This document shows, in pieces, positions 8,647-16,280 of a DNA stretch of 40,104 nucleotides. The DNA lies in assembly GCA_947463325.1 (NCBI GenBank), contig CANHQT010000021.1, forward strand, positions 1-40,104, written 5' to 3'. The position numbers and the translations under genes are program-made. Numbering within the stretch: position 1 is the first letter of the stretch; each line of letters begins with the position of its first letter. A model generated the notes under the pieces. It made no database searches. It had not been told where the DNA came from and saw only the letters and a program-made list of their open reading frames with translations. The stretch is from Sphingomonadaceae bacterium. Lineage in GTDB: Bacteria; Pseudomonadota; Alphaproteobacteria; Sphingomonadales; Sphingomonadaceae.

Positions 8647-10368
8647 ATGACAGATCGTTTCGACAAATCTCGCCTGCCCAGTCGCCATGTTTCGGTGGGT
8701 CCCGCCCGTGCGCCTCACCGCAGCTATTATTATGCGATGGGGCTGACCGAAGAAGAAATTGCCCGGCCCTTTGTCGGGTTGGTCAGCGCTGGTAACGACA
8801 GCGCGCCCTGCAACACCGCGCTCGATGCGCAGGCGGAGGCTGCCCGCGCCGGCGTTGAAACAGGCGGTGGGATGCCGCGCCGGTTTAACACCATCACTGT
8901 CACTGATGGCATCGCCATGGGCCATCAAGGCATGAAGTCGAGTCTGGTCAGCCGCGAGGTTATTGCAGATTCTATCGAACTCAGCGTGCGCGGCCATTGC
9001 TATGATGCACTGGTTGGATTTGCTGGTTGCGACAAATCGCTGCCCGGCATGATGATGGCCATGCTGCGCCTCAATGTGCCATCGATCTTCGTTTATGGCG
9101 GGTCGATCCTGCCTGGCCATTTTGATGGTCATGACGTCACTGTGAAGGATGTGTTCGAGGCGGTTGGGCACCATGCAGCGGGGAATTGTCCGCTTAAGGA
9201 TCTCATCGCTCTCGAAAAGGTCGCCTGCCCCGGGCATGGGGCGTGCGGCGGGCAATATACCGCCAACACCATGGCCTGTGTGGGTGAGGCTATCGGCCTA
9301 TCGCTGCCGAACAGCAATATGGTGCCAGCCCCTTACCAAAGCCGGGCTGAAATTGCCGTTGCTGCGGGTGAGCAGGTGATGGAACTGCTGGCTCGCAATC
9401 TCCGGCCTCGTGATATCTGTACGCGGTCTGCGTTCGAAAACGCTGCGCGGGTGGTTGCTGCAACCGGCGGATCCACGAACGCGGCGCTCCACTTGCCGGC
9501 GATGGCCAGCGAGGCGGGGATCGACTTCACGCTCTTCGACGTCGCAGAGATGTTCAAATCAACGCCCTATATTGCCGATCTCCAGCCTGGCGGGCGCTAT
9601 GTCGCCAAGGATATGTACGAAGCCGGTGGCGTCTACATGCTGATGAAGACTCTGCTTGAGAACGATCTCCTTGACGGGGAGTGCATCACCGTGACCGGGC
9701 GGACCTTGGGCGAGAATATTGACCAAGTGACCTGGAACCCCGACCAGAAGGTGATTTATGATGCGCGCACCCCAATTACGCCGACAGGCGGGGTCGTGGG
9801 TCTGAAGGGTAGCCTCGCCCCGGAAGGCGCGATCGTAAAGGTCGCCGGCATGGAGCGGTTGGAGTTTACCGGTCCTGCTCAAGTGTTCGATTGCGAGGAA
9901 GACGCTTTCGCCGCCGTCGAGGCCCGCACAATCCGTGAAGGCAGCGTTATCGTTATCCGCTATGAAGGTCCGCGTGGCGGGCCTGGTATGCGCGAAATGC
10001 TGTCGACCACAGCTGCGCTCTATGGGCAGGGCATGGGCGAGAAGGTGGCCCTGATAACAGATGGCCGGTTCTCTGGCGCGACGCGCGGGTTCTGCATTGG
10101 CCATGTGGGCCCGGAAGCGGCTGTCTGCGGGCCCATTGCGCTGATTGAGGATGGCGACATCATCGCGATCGATGCTGTGGCAGGCACGATTGACTTGGTC
10201 GTCGACGCAGACGTGCTTGCAGCTCGCAAGGAGCAGTGGAAGCCGCGTGTTCATGACCATCAGTCGGGTGCGCTCTGGCGCTATTCACAGACCGTTGGCC
10301 CTGCATGGCAGGGCGCGCTGACTCATCCAGGAGCCAAAGCGGAAACTCATGTCTTTGCGGATATCTAA
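8647..10368 (+). CDS. ilvD: Dihydroxy-acid dehydratase
   Basis: Iron-sulfur dehydratase converting 2,3-dihydroxy-isovalerate and -methylvalerate to the keto acids of valine and isoleucine synthesis. 573 residues, normal for the shorter IlvD branch. Three conserved Cys that bind the cluster are visible: SAPCN (C55), [12 protein letters not shown] (C128) and [14 protein letters not shown]. The motif [14 protein letters not shown] and the C-terminal barrel segment [14 protein letters not shown] with [20 protein letters not shown] are also present. The start is ATG 8647; the open frame extends back into the permease gene but the protein begins naturally with [15 protein letters not shown]. The IlvD/Edd superfamily also contains sugar-acid dehydratases, so ilvD is preferred by overall similarity rather than by a decisive residue. 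Confidence 0.93.
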   Translation: MTDRFDKSRLPSRHVSVGPARAPHRSYYYAMGLTEEEIARPFVGLVSAGNDSAPCNTALDAQAEAARAGVETGGGMPRRFNTITVTDGIAMGHQGMKSSLVSREVIADSIELSVRGHCYDALVGFAGCDKSLPGMMMAMLRLNVPSIFVYGGSILPGHFDGHDVTVKDVFEAVGHHAAGNCPLKDLIALEKVACPGHGACGGQYTANTMACVGEAIGLSLPNSNMVPAPYQSRAEIAVAAGEQVMELLARNLRPRDICTRSAFENAARVVAATGGSTNAALHLPAMASEAGIDFTLFDVAEMFKSTPYIADLQPGGRYVAKDMYEAGGVYMLMKTLLENDLLDGECITVTGRTLGENIDQVTWNPDQKVIYDARTPITPTGGVVGLKGSLAPEGAIVKVAGMERLEFTGPAQVFDCEEDAFAAVEARTIREGSVIVIRYEGPRGGPGMREMLSTTAALYGQGMGEKVALITDGRFSGATRGFCIGHVGPEAAVCGPIALIEDGDIIAIDAVAGTIDLVVDADVLAARKEQWKPRVHDHQSGALWRYSQTVGPAWQGALTHPGAKAETHVFADI

Positions 10369-10750
10369 ATCACTGCTCATTGCCGCTGTGGCGGTAGGGA
10401 TTGCTGGATGCTCAAACGAACAGCCAGACAATTCTGTTCTTGCTGAGGTAGAGGCGGCGCAAGTGCGCGATGCCGCAGCGGACGGCAGGATTCCCTGTGC
10501 ACTCGCTGGCGCAGAACGTTTCCGTCTTGACTGTACTATGGACCGGATTGCCGGTGCGGAAGGAGAGACGCTCGTGCTCGGTCGCCCTGACGCTGGTTTC
10601 CGTCGGTTCCGTGTCGTGACAGACGGGCGTGGTATCGTCGCAGCTGACGGCGCCGAGCCGGCAACAGTTCGGATCATCGAGGACGGTATGATTGAGGTGA
10701 CGGTAGCGCAGGATCGCTATCGCCTGCCGGCTACGCTCAAGGGAGAATAG
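10349..10750 (+). CDS. Small putative lipoprotein of unknown function
   Basis: 133 residues. The N-terminus is a lipoprotein signal: [22 protein letters not shown], with a lipobox IAGC that places the mature N-terminal Cys at residue 21. The mature part is acidic, has two further Cys (in RIPCAL and RLDCTM) that could form a disulfide, and ends in a short beta-rich domain around [18 protein letters not shown] and [15 protein letters not shown]. No family was recognised. The start codon lies 20 bases inside the 3' end of ilvD in another frame, so expression probably depends on read-through from ilvD, although no functional link to branched-chain amino acids is evident. Confidence 0.75.
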   Translation: MSLRISKSLLIAAVAVGIAGCSNEQPDNSVLAEVEAAQVRDAAADGRIPCALAGAERFRLDCTMDRIAGAEGETLVLGRPDAGFRRFRVVTDGRGIVAADGAEPATVRIIEDGMIEVTVAQDRYRLPATLKGE

Positions 10751-10774
10751 CCGGTCAGGCTGTTTCCTTTACTG

Positions 10775-10794
10775 TCGCCCCGGCGTAGGGGCGA
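10775..10794 (+). promoter_or_regulatory. Stem-loop covering the nnr ribosome-binding region
   Basis: TCGCCCC (10775-10781) and GGGGCGA (10788-10794) form a perfect 7-bp stem around a 6-base loop. The 3' arm is the purine-rich stretch immediately before the nnr ATG at 10798, the only plausible Shine-Dalgarno sequence. Folding would hide the ribosome site; alternatively this is the remains of an intrinsic terminator for the lipoprotein gene, although there is no T-run. Confidence 0.4.
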
Positions 10795-10797
10795 AGG

Positions 10798-12168
10798 ATG
10801 ACCCTGCCGCTTCCGGTTCTCGATGCCGCTGCGATGCGCGCTGCTGAGCAGGCTGCCGCTGATGCCGGAACATCGCTCGCCATGCTGATGAACAATGCTG
10901 GCGAGGCGCTTGGCCAACTTGCGTGGCGGATGGCTGCGGGTCGCCCGGTGCGCATCCTGTGTGGGCCGGGGAACAATGGCGGCGACGGCTATGTCGCAGC
11001 AGCTTGGCTTCGGGCCCAGGGTGCGGATGTGGATGTGGTTGCCCTTGCCGCGCCCGCGAGCGCACTATGTCGGGCGGCGGAGGCAGCATTCGAAGGCCCC
11101 GTCCTCGGGTTCGGGGCAATGCCGAAAGCCGGTGCAGTCCTGATCGACGCGGGTTTTGGTACCGGTCTTACCCGCCCTCTAGATAGTGGTTTGGCACAGG
11201 AAATTACGGCGCACGCCGGCGTTGCCGCGCGGGTATTGGCAGCAGATTTGCCCAGCGGCATTGCCAGCGACAGCGGCGAGGCAACGGGCTGTCCACTCCG
11301 TGCTCACATTACGCTGGCCTTCGGGGCACTGAAGCCAGCGCATCTTTTGCAGCCCGCCGCCAGCCATTGTGGCGTCGTTCGTGTAGCGGACATCGGCATT
11401 GTGCCCGAACTGCTGGCTTCGGACGTGTCAGCCGCTGAAATGGCTGACCTTGGTGTCCCCGATTATCGATCGCACAAATATAGTCGCGGCTTGGTTGCTG
11501 TGGTCGCAGGATCCATGGGCGGTGCAGCCGAACTTGCCGCGCGCGGTGCCTTGCGGGCAGGGGCAGGCTACGTTCGCTTGATCGGTTCGGCCCTGCCACC
11601 GTCGCCGCCGCACGCCATAGTTAGACAAGCCTGGCGCGATGGCCATGCTCTTGCTGACCCTCGGATCGGTTCCGTCGTCATCGGACCCGGATACGGCACA
11701 GGTCCCCATGCCGCCGAGAGATTTGATGCAGTGGTCGCGGCGAACCGTCCGATAGTGATCGATGCCGATGCTCTGGCATATGTGAATGGAACCACCTTGC
11801 CTTTTAACTGCATCCTAACCCCGCATGCCGGCGAGTTTGACCGGCTGGGGGGTGAGACCAGCGGGAACAAGATAGTGCGAACAAAGGCGATGGCAAAACG
11901 GCTCGGTGCGGTCGTGGTACACAAGGGCTCGGATACGGTCATCGCTGCTCCTGATGGTCGGGTTGCCATCCATTGTCCTGGCGCGCCTTGCCTGGCGACC
12001 GCAGGGACAGGCGATGTCTTGGCGGGGATCGCCGGTGCATTGCTGGCACGGGGAGTACCCGCATTTGAGGCGGCGCAGAGCGCAGTTTTGTTGCATCAAC
12101 GCGCAGCCGTCCGTGCTGGGCCCGGGTTGGTTGCTGATGATTTAGTCTCTGGTCCGGTGTGGTTATGA
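10798..12168 (+). CDS. nnr: Bifunctional NAD(P)H-hydrate epimerase / ADP-dependent NAD(P)H-hydrate dehydratase
   Basis: Metabolite-repair enzyme that restores NAD(P)H from its hydrated, inactive forms. 456 residues with both domains. The N-terminal YjeF_N epimerase has the phosphate/substrate loop CGPGNNGGDGYVAA and the catalytic-region LIDAGFGTGL and AADLPSGIASDSG. The C-terminal carbohydrate-kinase-like dehydratase has SHKYSRGLVAVVAGS, VVIGPGYG, IDADAL, LTPHAGEFDRL, HKGSDTVIA and the nucleotide loop ATAGTGDVLAGIAGALLA. An in-frame stop (TAG, 10786-10788) lies just upstream, so ATG 10798 is the first usable start. The stop overlaps the methyltransferase start by 4 bases (ATGA). Confidence 0.95.
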   Translation: MTLPLPVLDAAAMRAAEQAAADAGTSLAMLMNNAGEALGQLAWRMAAGRPVRILCGPGNNGGDGYVAAAWLRAQGADVDVVALAAPASALCRAAEAAFEGPVLGFGAMPKAGAVLIDAGFGTGLTRPLDSGLAQEITAHAGVAARVLAADLPSGIASDSGEATGCPLRAHITLAFGALKPAHLLQPAASHCGVVRVADIGIVPELLASDVSAAEMADLGVPDYRSHKYSRGLVAVVAGSMGGAAELAARGALRAGAGYVRLIGSALPPSPPHAIVRQAWRDGHALADPRIGSVVIGPGYGTGPHAAERFDAVVAANRPIVIDADALAYVNGTTLPFNCILTPHAGEFDRLGGETSGNKIVRTKAMAKRLGAVVVHKGSDTVIAAPDGRVAIHCPGAPCLATAGTGDVLAGIAGALLARGVPAFEAAQSAVLLHQRAAVRAGPGLVADDLVSGPVWL

Positions 12169-13370
12169 GCGCGCTTGATCCGATAGTGCGCATTGCTGCG
12201 CGTGGCGATGGCGTGACGGCCTCAGGGCGGCATGTGCCGATGGCTGCCCCTGGCGACAGTCTTGATGCGCAAGGTCATCTGGTCGCCGGCCCCCACCAGC
12301 AAGTGCCACCGTGCCGCCATTTCCCGAGATGCGGCGGATGCCAGCTCCAGCACGTCGATGATATGGCCTATCGCCAGTACCTGTCCGATCGTGTTGCAGG
12401 AGCGTTGGCTGGGCAGGGGATTGATACACCCATCATCCGGGAACCCTACCTTTCGCCCTCGCGTAGCCGGCGCCGGGCGGTTCTCAAGGCGCAGTCGCTC
12501 GGCCGCGAAGCTGTTGTCGGCTTCACCGAAGCGCGCAGCCATCGCATCATCGACATGCGGCAATGCGAAATTTTGCATCCGGCTTTGTTTGCGCTCGTTG
12601 CGCCGGTCCGGGCGCTGATGGGAAGGCTCTTGCCGCGCCGGGGCAGCGGCAGTGTCCAGATGACGTTGATCGATGGCGGAGTGGATGTGCTGCTCACTGG
12701 CATCGCGGCCGAAGGGCTGGAGGCGCATGAGGCCCTTCTAGCGTTCGCTTCCGATCATCGCCTCGCTCGGCTTGCAATCGACAGTGGTGAGGGCCCCGAA
12801 GACCGTTGGGCGCCTGATCCCGCTACAGTCACCTTGTCCGCAGTGCCCGTTTCATTTCCCCATGGCGGCTTTTTGCAGGCGACTGGTGACGGTGAGGCAG
12901 CTCTGGTTTCGGCAGTGCAAGAAGCGGTGGGGCAAGCCAAGTCGGTGGCCGACTTGTTCTCTGGCCTTGGAACATTTTCTTTGGCGCTTGCCGGGACGGC
13001 GTCCGTGCTGGCTGTCGAGGCAAGCCGTTCAGCAGTGGTGGCACAGCAGGTGGCCGCAAATCGCCACCGCAGTTCGATCCGCTGCGAGCATCGCGACCTG
13101 TATCGCCGTCCGCTGACTGCGGTTGAGCTAAGCGGTCATGACGCTGTTGTGCTCGATCCGCCTCGTGCCGGCGCTGAGGAACAAGTGCGCACGCTGGCCG
13201 CTTCGCGCGTGCCGGTGATCGCCTATGTCAGTTGCAATCCGGTCAGCTTCGCACGTGACGCGGCTATCTTGGCCGCCGGTGGATATCATATTGATTGGGT
13301 GCAGCCCGTGGGCCAGTTCCGCTGGTCAACCCATATGGAACTGGCCGCACGAATTTCCCGATCAGATTAG
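12165..13370 (+). CDS. 23S rRNA (uracil-5-)-methyltransferase family protein (RlmD/RlmC/TrmA type)
   Basis: SAM-dependent RNA m5U methyltransferase, 401 residues. A TRAM-like N-terminal part (truncated compared with E. coli RlmD) precedes a [4Fe-4S] motif CRHFPRCGGCQ with Cys at residues 50, 56 and 59 and a fourth Cys in MRQCEILHP. The C-terminal Rossmann domain has DLFSGLGTFSLALA (SAM loop), VEASRSAV, LDPPRAGAEEQV and the catalytic loop AYVSCNPVSFARDA with the nucleophilic Cys. The start at 12165 gives an ATGA overlap with nnr; a GTG two codons earlier is open but less likely. RNA target (U747/U1939 of 23S rRNA or tRNA U54) cannot be read from sequence alone. Confidence 0.92.
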   Translation: MSALDPIVRIAARGDGVTASGRHVPMAAPGDSLDAQGHLVAGPHQQVPPCRHFPRCGGCQLQHVDDMAYRQYLSDRVAGALAGQGIDTPIIREPYLSPSRSRRRAVLKAQSLGREAVVGFTEARSHRIIDMRQCEILHPALFALVAPVRALMGRLLPRRGSGSVQMTLIDGGVDVLLTGIAAEGLEAHEALLAFASDHRLARLAIDSGEGPEDRWAPDPATVTLSAVPVSFPHGGFLQATGDGEAALVSAVQEAVGQAKSVADLFSGLGTFSLALAGTASVLAVEASRSAVVAQQVAANRHRSSIRCEHRDLYRRPLTAVELSGHDAVVLDPPRAGAEEQVRTLAASRVPVIAYVSCNPVSFARDAAILAAGGYHIDWVQPVGQFRWSTHMELAARISRSD

Positions 13371-13816
13371 TTTAACAGGACCGCGATAACGGCGTGCACC
13401 ACAAGCGCCATGAGGGCGAGGGTGGACAGCACGAACAGCAGGAAGCGGAACAGCACCCGGTTTGACAGGATCTGGAGCAGGCTGTGCGCGATGCGGAAGC
13501 CGACATAGGCCCAAGCGAGGGTTGCGTTAAGGCCATCCCCCTGGCCAACCATCGCCAGCACAATGGCAACGGCGTAAAACACGGTCGGCGCCTCATGCAG
13601 ATGGTTGTAATTGTCTGCAACCCAGGAGGCTTTTTCCTCGCCCTTCTCAACGAGCGCATCCCGGAGGCCGCGGCCCGTTGATCCGACTATCTTTGCACCG
13701 TCGATGCCAGCGCGGTTCATGGCCGGTATGCGGGTGGCATACATCCAGAGCCAGATGAGCATGGTCCAGGCCGCGAGCGCGACCACAGGACCGAGAATTT
13801 CAGGGTGATGATGCAT
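13367..13816 (-). CDS. MAPEG family membrane protein (copy 2)
   Basis: 149-residue, four-helix membrane protein of the MAPEG superfamily (membrane-associated proteins in eicosanoid and glutathione metabolism). The start is ATG 13816, giving MHHHPEILGPVVALAAW, with AAGGA 10 bases upstream. The central WVADNYNHLHEAPTVFYAVAIVLAM segment and YVGFRIAHSLLQ are the family's helix 2-3 signature. Its sequence is clearly paralogous to the gene just upstream on the same strand (13830-14267), from which it is separated by 13 bases. Substrate unknown; bacterial members are mostly uncharacterised. Its 3' end converges on, and overlaps by 4 bases, the methyltransferase gene from the other strand. Confidence 0.87.
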   Translation of the reverse strand: MHHHPEILGPVVALAAWTMLIWLWMYATRIPAMNRAGIDGAKIVGSTGRGLRDALVEKGEEKASWVADNYNHLHEAPTVFYAVAIVLAMVGQGDGLNATLAWAYVGFRIAHSLLQILSNRVLFRFLLFVLSTLALMALVVHAVIAVLLN

Positions 13817-13829
13817 GTCTTGGTGTTCC

Positions 13830-14267
13830 TTACGCGAGAGTGAGCATGACAGCGCGGACCGCAAGGACGGTCAGACACAGGGATGAGACTAGGAAGACAA
13901 GGAAGCGCACCGGAATGGTGTTGACCAGCACCTGCCAAAGGCTGTGAACGACCCTGAGGCCGACGTAGGCCCATGCCAGCGCAGCATTGGTTGCGTCTGC
14001 GCCGCCCCCGCCAACCGTCAAGATAAGCACCACAGCATAGAAGATGGTGGGCTGTTCAAGTAGGTGGGTGTAGTTGTGCGAAGCCCAGCGTGCTCCCTGC
14101 GGGAGCATTGGATCGATATCCTGCCCGCGTCCGCCCGGGGGGCTGTTTGACAAATCTGCGCCTGACTTTTTGACCGCAGTCATACGTGCAGCCGCCAACC
14201 AGAACAGCATGATGCACGTCCACAGGACCAGCACTGCTGCTGGTGCCAGCAATCCATTGTTATCCAT
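13830..14267 (-). CDS. MAPEG family membrane protein (copy 1)
   Basis: 145-residue integral membrane protein with the same fold as the adjacent copy: N-terminal helix APAAVLVLWTCIMLFWLAAARM, a polar insert rich in Pro/Gly (NSPPGGRGQDIDPMLPQG), then SHNYTHLLEQPTIFYAVVLILTV, AWAYVGLRVVHSLWQ and a final helix. The shared motif NY.HL.E.PT.FYAV and AWAYVG.R..HSL..IL/VL.N shows tandem duplication followed by strong divergence. The insert between helices 1 and 2 differs between copies, so they may have different partners or substrates. The pair follows the ornithine decarboxylase gene on the same strand after a 95-base gap with a palindrome. Confidence 0.87.
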   Translation of the reverse strand: MDNNGLLAPAAVLVLWTCIMLFWLAAARMTAVKKSGADLSNSPPGGRGQDIDPMLPQGARWASHNYTHLLEQPTIFYAVVLILTVGGGGADATNAALAWAYVGLRVVHSLWQVLVNTIPVRFLVFLVSSLCLTVLAVRAVMLTLA

Positions 14268-14325
14268 GAAAATACCCTCCCCGCCATCGTCGGTATGGGA
14301 CCGATCGGATGGTGAGGGAAGGCTA

Positions 14326-14349
14326 TCGCAACGGTTGCGAAACGCAACC
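14326..14349. repeat. Overlapping alternative palindromes between odc and MAPEG genes
   Basis: TCGCAAC (14326-14332) mirrors GTTGCGA (14334-14340), and GGTTGCG (14333-14339) mirrors CGCAACC (14343-14349) with an AAA loop. The middle GTTGCG arm can pair with either flank, giving two mutually exclusive 7-bp hairpins. There is no T-run after it on the minus strand. It could end odc transcripts, stabilise RNA, or be an operator; a dispersed extragenic palindrome is also possible. Confidence 0.4.
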
Positions 14350-14362
14350 CTTGGCGTTCAGG

Positions 14363-15553
14363 TCAATAGAGTTTGGTAACAGTCGCGCTGCGCTTTTCAG
14401 ACGCTGTCTGGCCAGTGTAGAGACTGACCATTGGCTCATCGCTGACCACCGCCACATCTTCTGCGCCAAAGCCATTGAAGCGCGTGCGCATGGCGCAGCC
14501 ATAGGCACCGAGCATACCGATTTCGATATAGTCGCCCGCGTCGATATCGTCGGGCAACAGAAACGGGCCTGCCATGTGGTCGAGATCGTCGCAGGTCGGT
14601 CCATAGAAGCTGAACGCGGTCATGCTCCCGGCTTCGCTCTCACGCAGCAGGGCCACGGGAAAGCGCCAGCCGACGTGCGCAGCATCAAACAGGGCACCAT
14701 AGGCGCCATCATTGATATAGAGCTCGTCCCCCCGCCGCTTTTCGACGCGCACGATCAGCGAGCTGTATTCCGCGCACAGCGCACGGCCCGGCTCGCACCA
14801 GAGCTCGGCCGAATAGCTGATCGGCAGGCTTTCGAACCCGCGGTGGATGACGTCAAAGTAAGTGGCCAGCGGGGGCGGTTCCATGCCGGGATAGGAAGAC
14901 GGAAAACCGCCGCCGACATCAACAATGTCGACCGTAACCGAAGCTTCGACAATCGCCGCGCGGACGCGCTCCAGTGCCGATGAATAGGCGTGCGGGGTCA
15001 TCGCCTGGCTGCCGACATGGAAGCAGATGCCGAGCGCGTCGGACGCCTGCCGGGCCGCGACGAGCAGCTCGGCGACATCATCGGGCTCTGCACCGAATTT
15101 CGCGGCAAGGCTTAGCTTCGAATGGTCGGAAGAAACCCGAATGCGCACCAGCAGGTTGAGGTCGCTCGCGCCTTCAGTGGCACGGACGATCTTCTCCAGC
15201 TCGTCCATGGTATCGAGTGAGAAGGTGCGGACACCGTGCTTCCAATAGGCTTCGGAGATTGCCTCTTCAGCCTTTACCGGATGCATGAAGCATAGCACCG
15301 CCTCGGGCAGCGTGCGTGCAACAAGGCGCACCTCGGCAATCGAGGCGACGTCATAATGCGTCACACCCGAATCCCAAAGAACACGCAGCAGGTCGGACGA
15401 CGGATTCGCCTTTACCGCGTACAGTGTTTTTCCCGGAAAATGGTCAGCGAAGAAACGGGCTGCCCTGCGCGCCGCGTGCGGACGCACGAGGGTGACAGGT
15501 TCAACTGGCTTCAGGTCGCGTACTAGACCCAGCGCGCTATGATGCTCGTGCAA
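14363..15553 (-). CDS. Ornithine (possibly ornithine/lysine) decarboxylase, alanine-racemase fold
   Basis: PLP-dependent fold-III decarboxylase that makes putrescine from ornithine. 396 residues. YAVKANPSSDLLR holds the PLP lysine; YDVASIAEV, HPVKAEEAI, FHVGSQ, DVGGGFPSSYPG, CEPGRALCAE and FYGPTCDDLDHM (active-site Cys across the dimer) follow in family order. The coding frame is closed upstream by TAA and has no ATG near the start; TTG 15553 is the only sensible initiation codon, with GGGGG 9 bases upstream. A short ORF ends one base before it. Together with the carboxyspermidine enzymes on the same strand it would complete spermidine or homospermidine synthesis. The residues visible do not exclude lysine as a second substrate. 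Confidence 0.9.
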   Translation of the reverse strand: MHEHHSALGLVRDLKPVEPVTLVRPHAARRAARFFADHFPGKTLYAVKANPSSDLLRVLWDSGVTHYDVASIAEVRLVARTLPEAVLCFMHPVKAEEAISEAYWKHGVRTFSLDTMDELEKIVRATEGASDLNLLVRIRVSSDHSKLSLAAKFGAEPDDVAELLVAARQASDALGICFHVGSQAMTPHAYSSALERVRAAIVEASVTVDIVDVGGGFPSSYPGMEPPPLATYFDVIHRGFESLPISYSAELWCEPGRALCAEYSSLIVRVEKRRGDELYINDGAYGALFDAAHVGWRFPVALLRESEAGSMTAFSFYGPTCDDLDHMAGPFLLPDDIDAGDYIEIGMLGAYGCAMRTRFNGFGAEDVAVVSDEPMVSLYTGQTASEKRSATVTKLY

Positions 15554-15554
15554 C

Positions 15555-15617
15555 TCAAGAGACCCCCAAGACGGTTACTGCGGACAAGGCTGCCTTGCGG
15601 TTATTGGGAGTCCCCAT
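15555..15617 (-). CDS. Possible 20-codon leader ORF upstream of the decarboxylase
   Basis: A short reading frame starts at the ATG inside the palindrome CCCCATGGGG and ends with TGA at 15557-15555, one base before the TTG start of odc. The peptide begins MGTPNNRKAAL and ends VTVLGVS. No Shine-Dalgarno sequence precedes it. If transcription starts a few bases after the candidate -10 box, the ATG would lie very near the RNA 5' end. An upstream in-frame ATG at 15635 overlaps the -10 element itself. This could be a regulatory leader peptide or coincidence. Confidence 0.3.
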   Translation of the reverse strand: MGTPNNRKAALSAVTVLGVS

Positions 15618-15632
15618 GGGGCAGCGGGGGCG

Positions 15633-15660
15633 CATATATGGTCGCCCCCCCCCCTGTAAA
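15633..15660 (-). promoter_or_regulatory. Candidate odc promoter with a ten-G spacer tract
   Basis: On the minus strand TTTACA (15660-15655) is followed by ten consecutive G (15654-15645), then CGACCA and TATATG (15638-15633). The hexamers are 16 bases apart and match -35 and -10 consensus at 5/6 and 4/6 positions. The odc start codon is 80 bases further on. Homopolymers of this length mutate by slippage; each gain or loss of one G would change promoter spacing. Direct observation for the tract, inference for promoter function. Confidence 0.5.
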
Positions 15661-15682
15661 GTGTTTTTCTGACCGTGAAAAA

Positions 15683-16198
15683 TCATGGAAATACGATGGC
15701 CCGCGGCAGCGGTTCGACGTCGAAAAGGGTCTGCAGGTTCTGCCGGAGGTAAGCCATTGTTACCCCGCCGCCGATGAGGGGGACGTAGCGGGTAAAGCCG
15801 ACGGTATTCATCGACTGGTCCCACCAAGTGGTGATTGACGCATAGTCTACGTTGGCGCGATTCACATTTTCCAAAGTCACGCGCTTGTCTGAGTCGTACC
15901 GGATCTGCATCAGGACGCCTTGGCAGTCGGTCACACCGTCATCAGCGCAGGCCGTGCCGATCAGCACGAACAACAAGCCGTCGGCGGTGCGCCCCTGGAC
16001 GCTGACATCGCCGTGCGGTCGAGCCATCTCGATTGTGAGGCCCTGCGCCAGAACAATCGCACGCAGATCCGCTTCGGTAACCGAGGTCAGGATCCGGGTT
16101 GGAGCCGCAAGCCCGACATTGTCCTTTTGGGCATAGGCCGGAGTGGCCAGGCCAAGCGTTGTGCCTATGAGCGCAATGCCGGCCGCAAACAGTTTCAT
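15683..16198 (-). CDS. Secreted YbjN-domain protein
   Basis: 171 residues with a clear Sec signal peptide (MKLFAAGIALIGTTLGLATPAYA-Q). The mature part resembles YbjN/type III secretion chaperone-like proteins: ADLRAIVLAQGLTIEM, LFVLIGTACADDGVTDCQGVLMQIRY (two Cys, likely a disulfide in the periplasm), an NVNRANVDYASITTWWD helix and a C-terminal MAYLRQNLQTLFD helix. YbjN proteins have no defined biochemical activity. A strong GGGGGG Shine-Dalgarno lies before the ATG. It sits between carboxyspermidine decarboxylase and ornithine decarboxylase on the same strand, with its own upstream palindrome, so a link to polyamine metabolism is only positional. Confidence 0.8.
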   Translation of the reverse strand: MKLFAAGIALIGTTLGLATPAYAQKDNVGLAAPTRILTSVTEADLRAIVLAQGLTIEMARPHGDVSVQGRTADGLLFVLIGTACADDGVTDCQGVLMQIRYDSDKRVTLENVNRANVDYASITTWWDQSMNTVGFTRYVPLIGGGVTMAYLRQNLQTLFDVEPLPRAIVFP

Positions 16199-16263
16199 GT
16201 CGAAATCCCCCCTCTTCGCGGATCACAGTTGACGGCTAAACGGAGCTTGTAGCCATGGCAATT

Positions 16264-16276
16264 CTGCAACTTGCAG
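16264..16276. promoter_or_regulatory. 13-base palindrome upstream of the ybjN-like gene
   Basis: CTGCAA-C-TTGCAG is a perfect odd palindrome between the stop of the carboxyspermidine decarboxylase gene and the ybjN-like start. A longer, 7-base pair of arms, AGTTGAC (16227-16233) and GTCAACT (16280-16286), brackets it. The location fits an operator for the ybjN-like gene or a 3' hairpin of the upstream operon. No U-run is present. Confidence 0.3.
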
Positions 16277-16280
16277 GCGG

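Noticed and set aside
9559-10260. 233-codon minus-strand frame inside ilvD
   Set aside because: Antisense shadow of a conserved enzyme.
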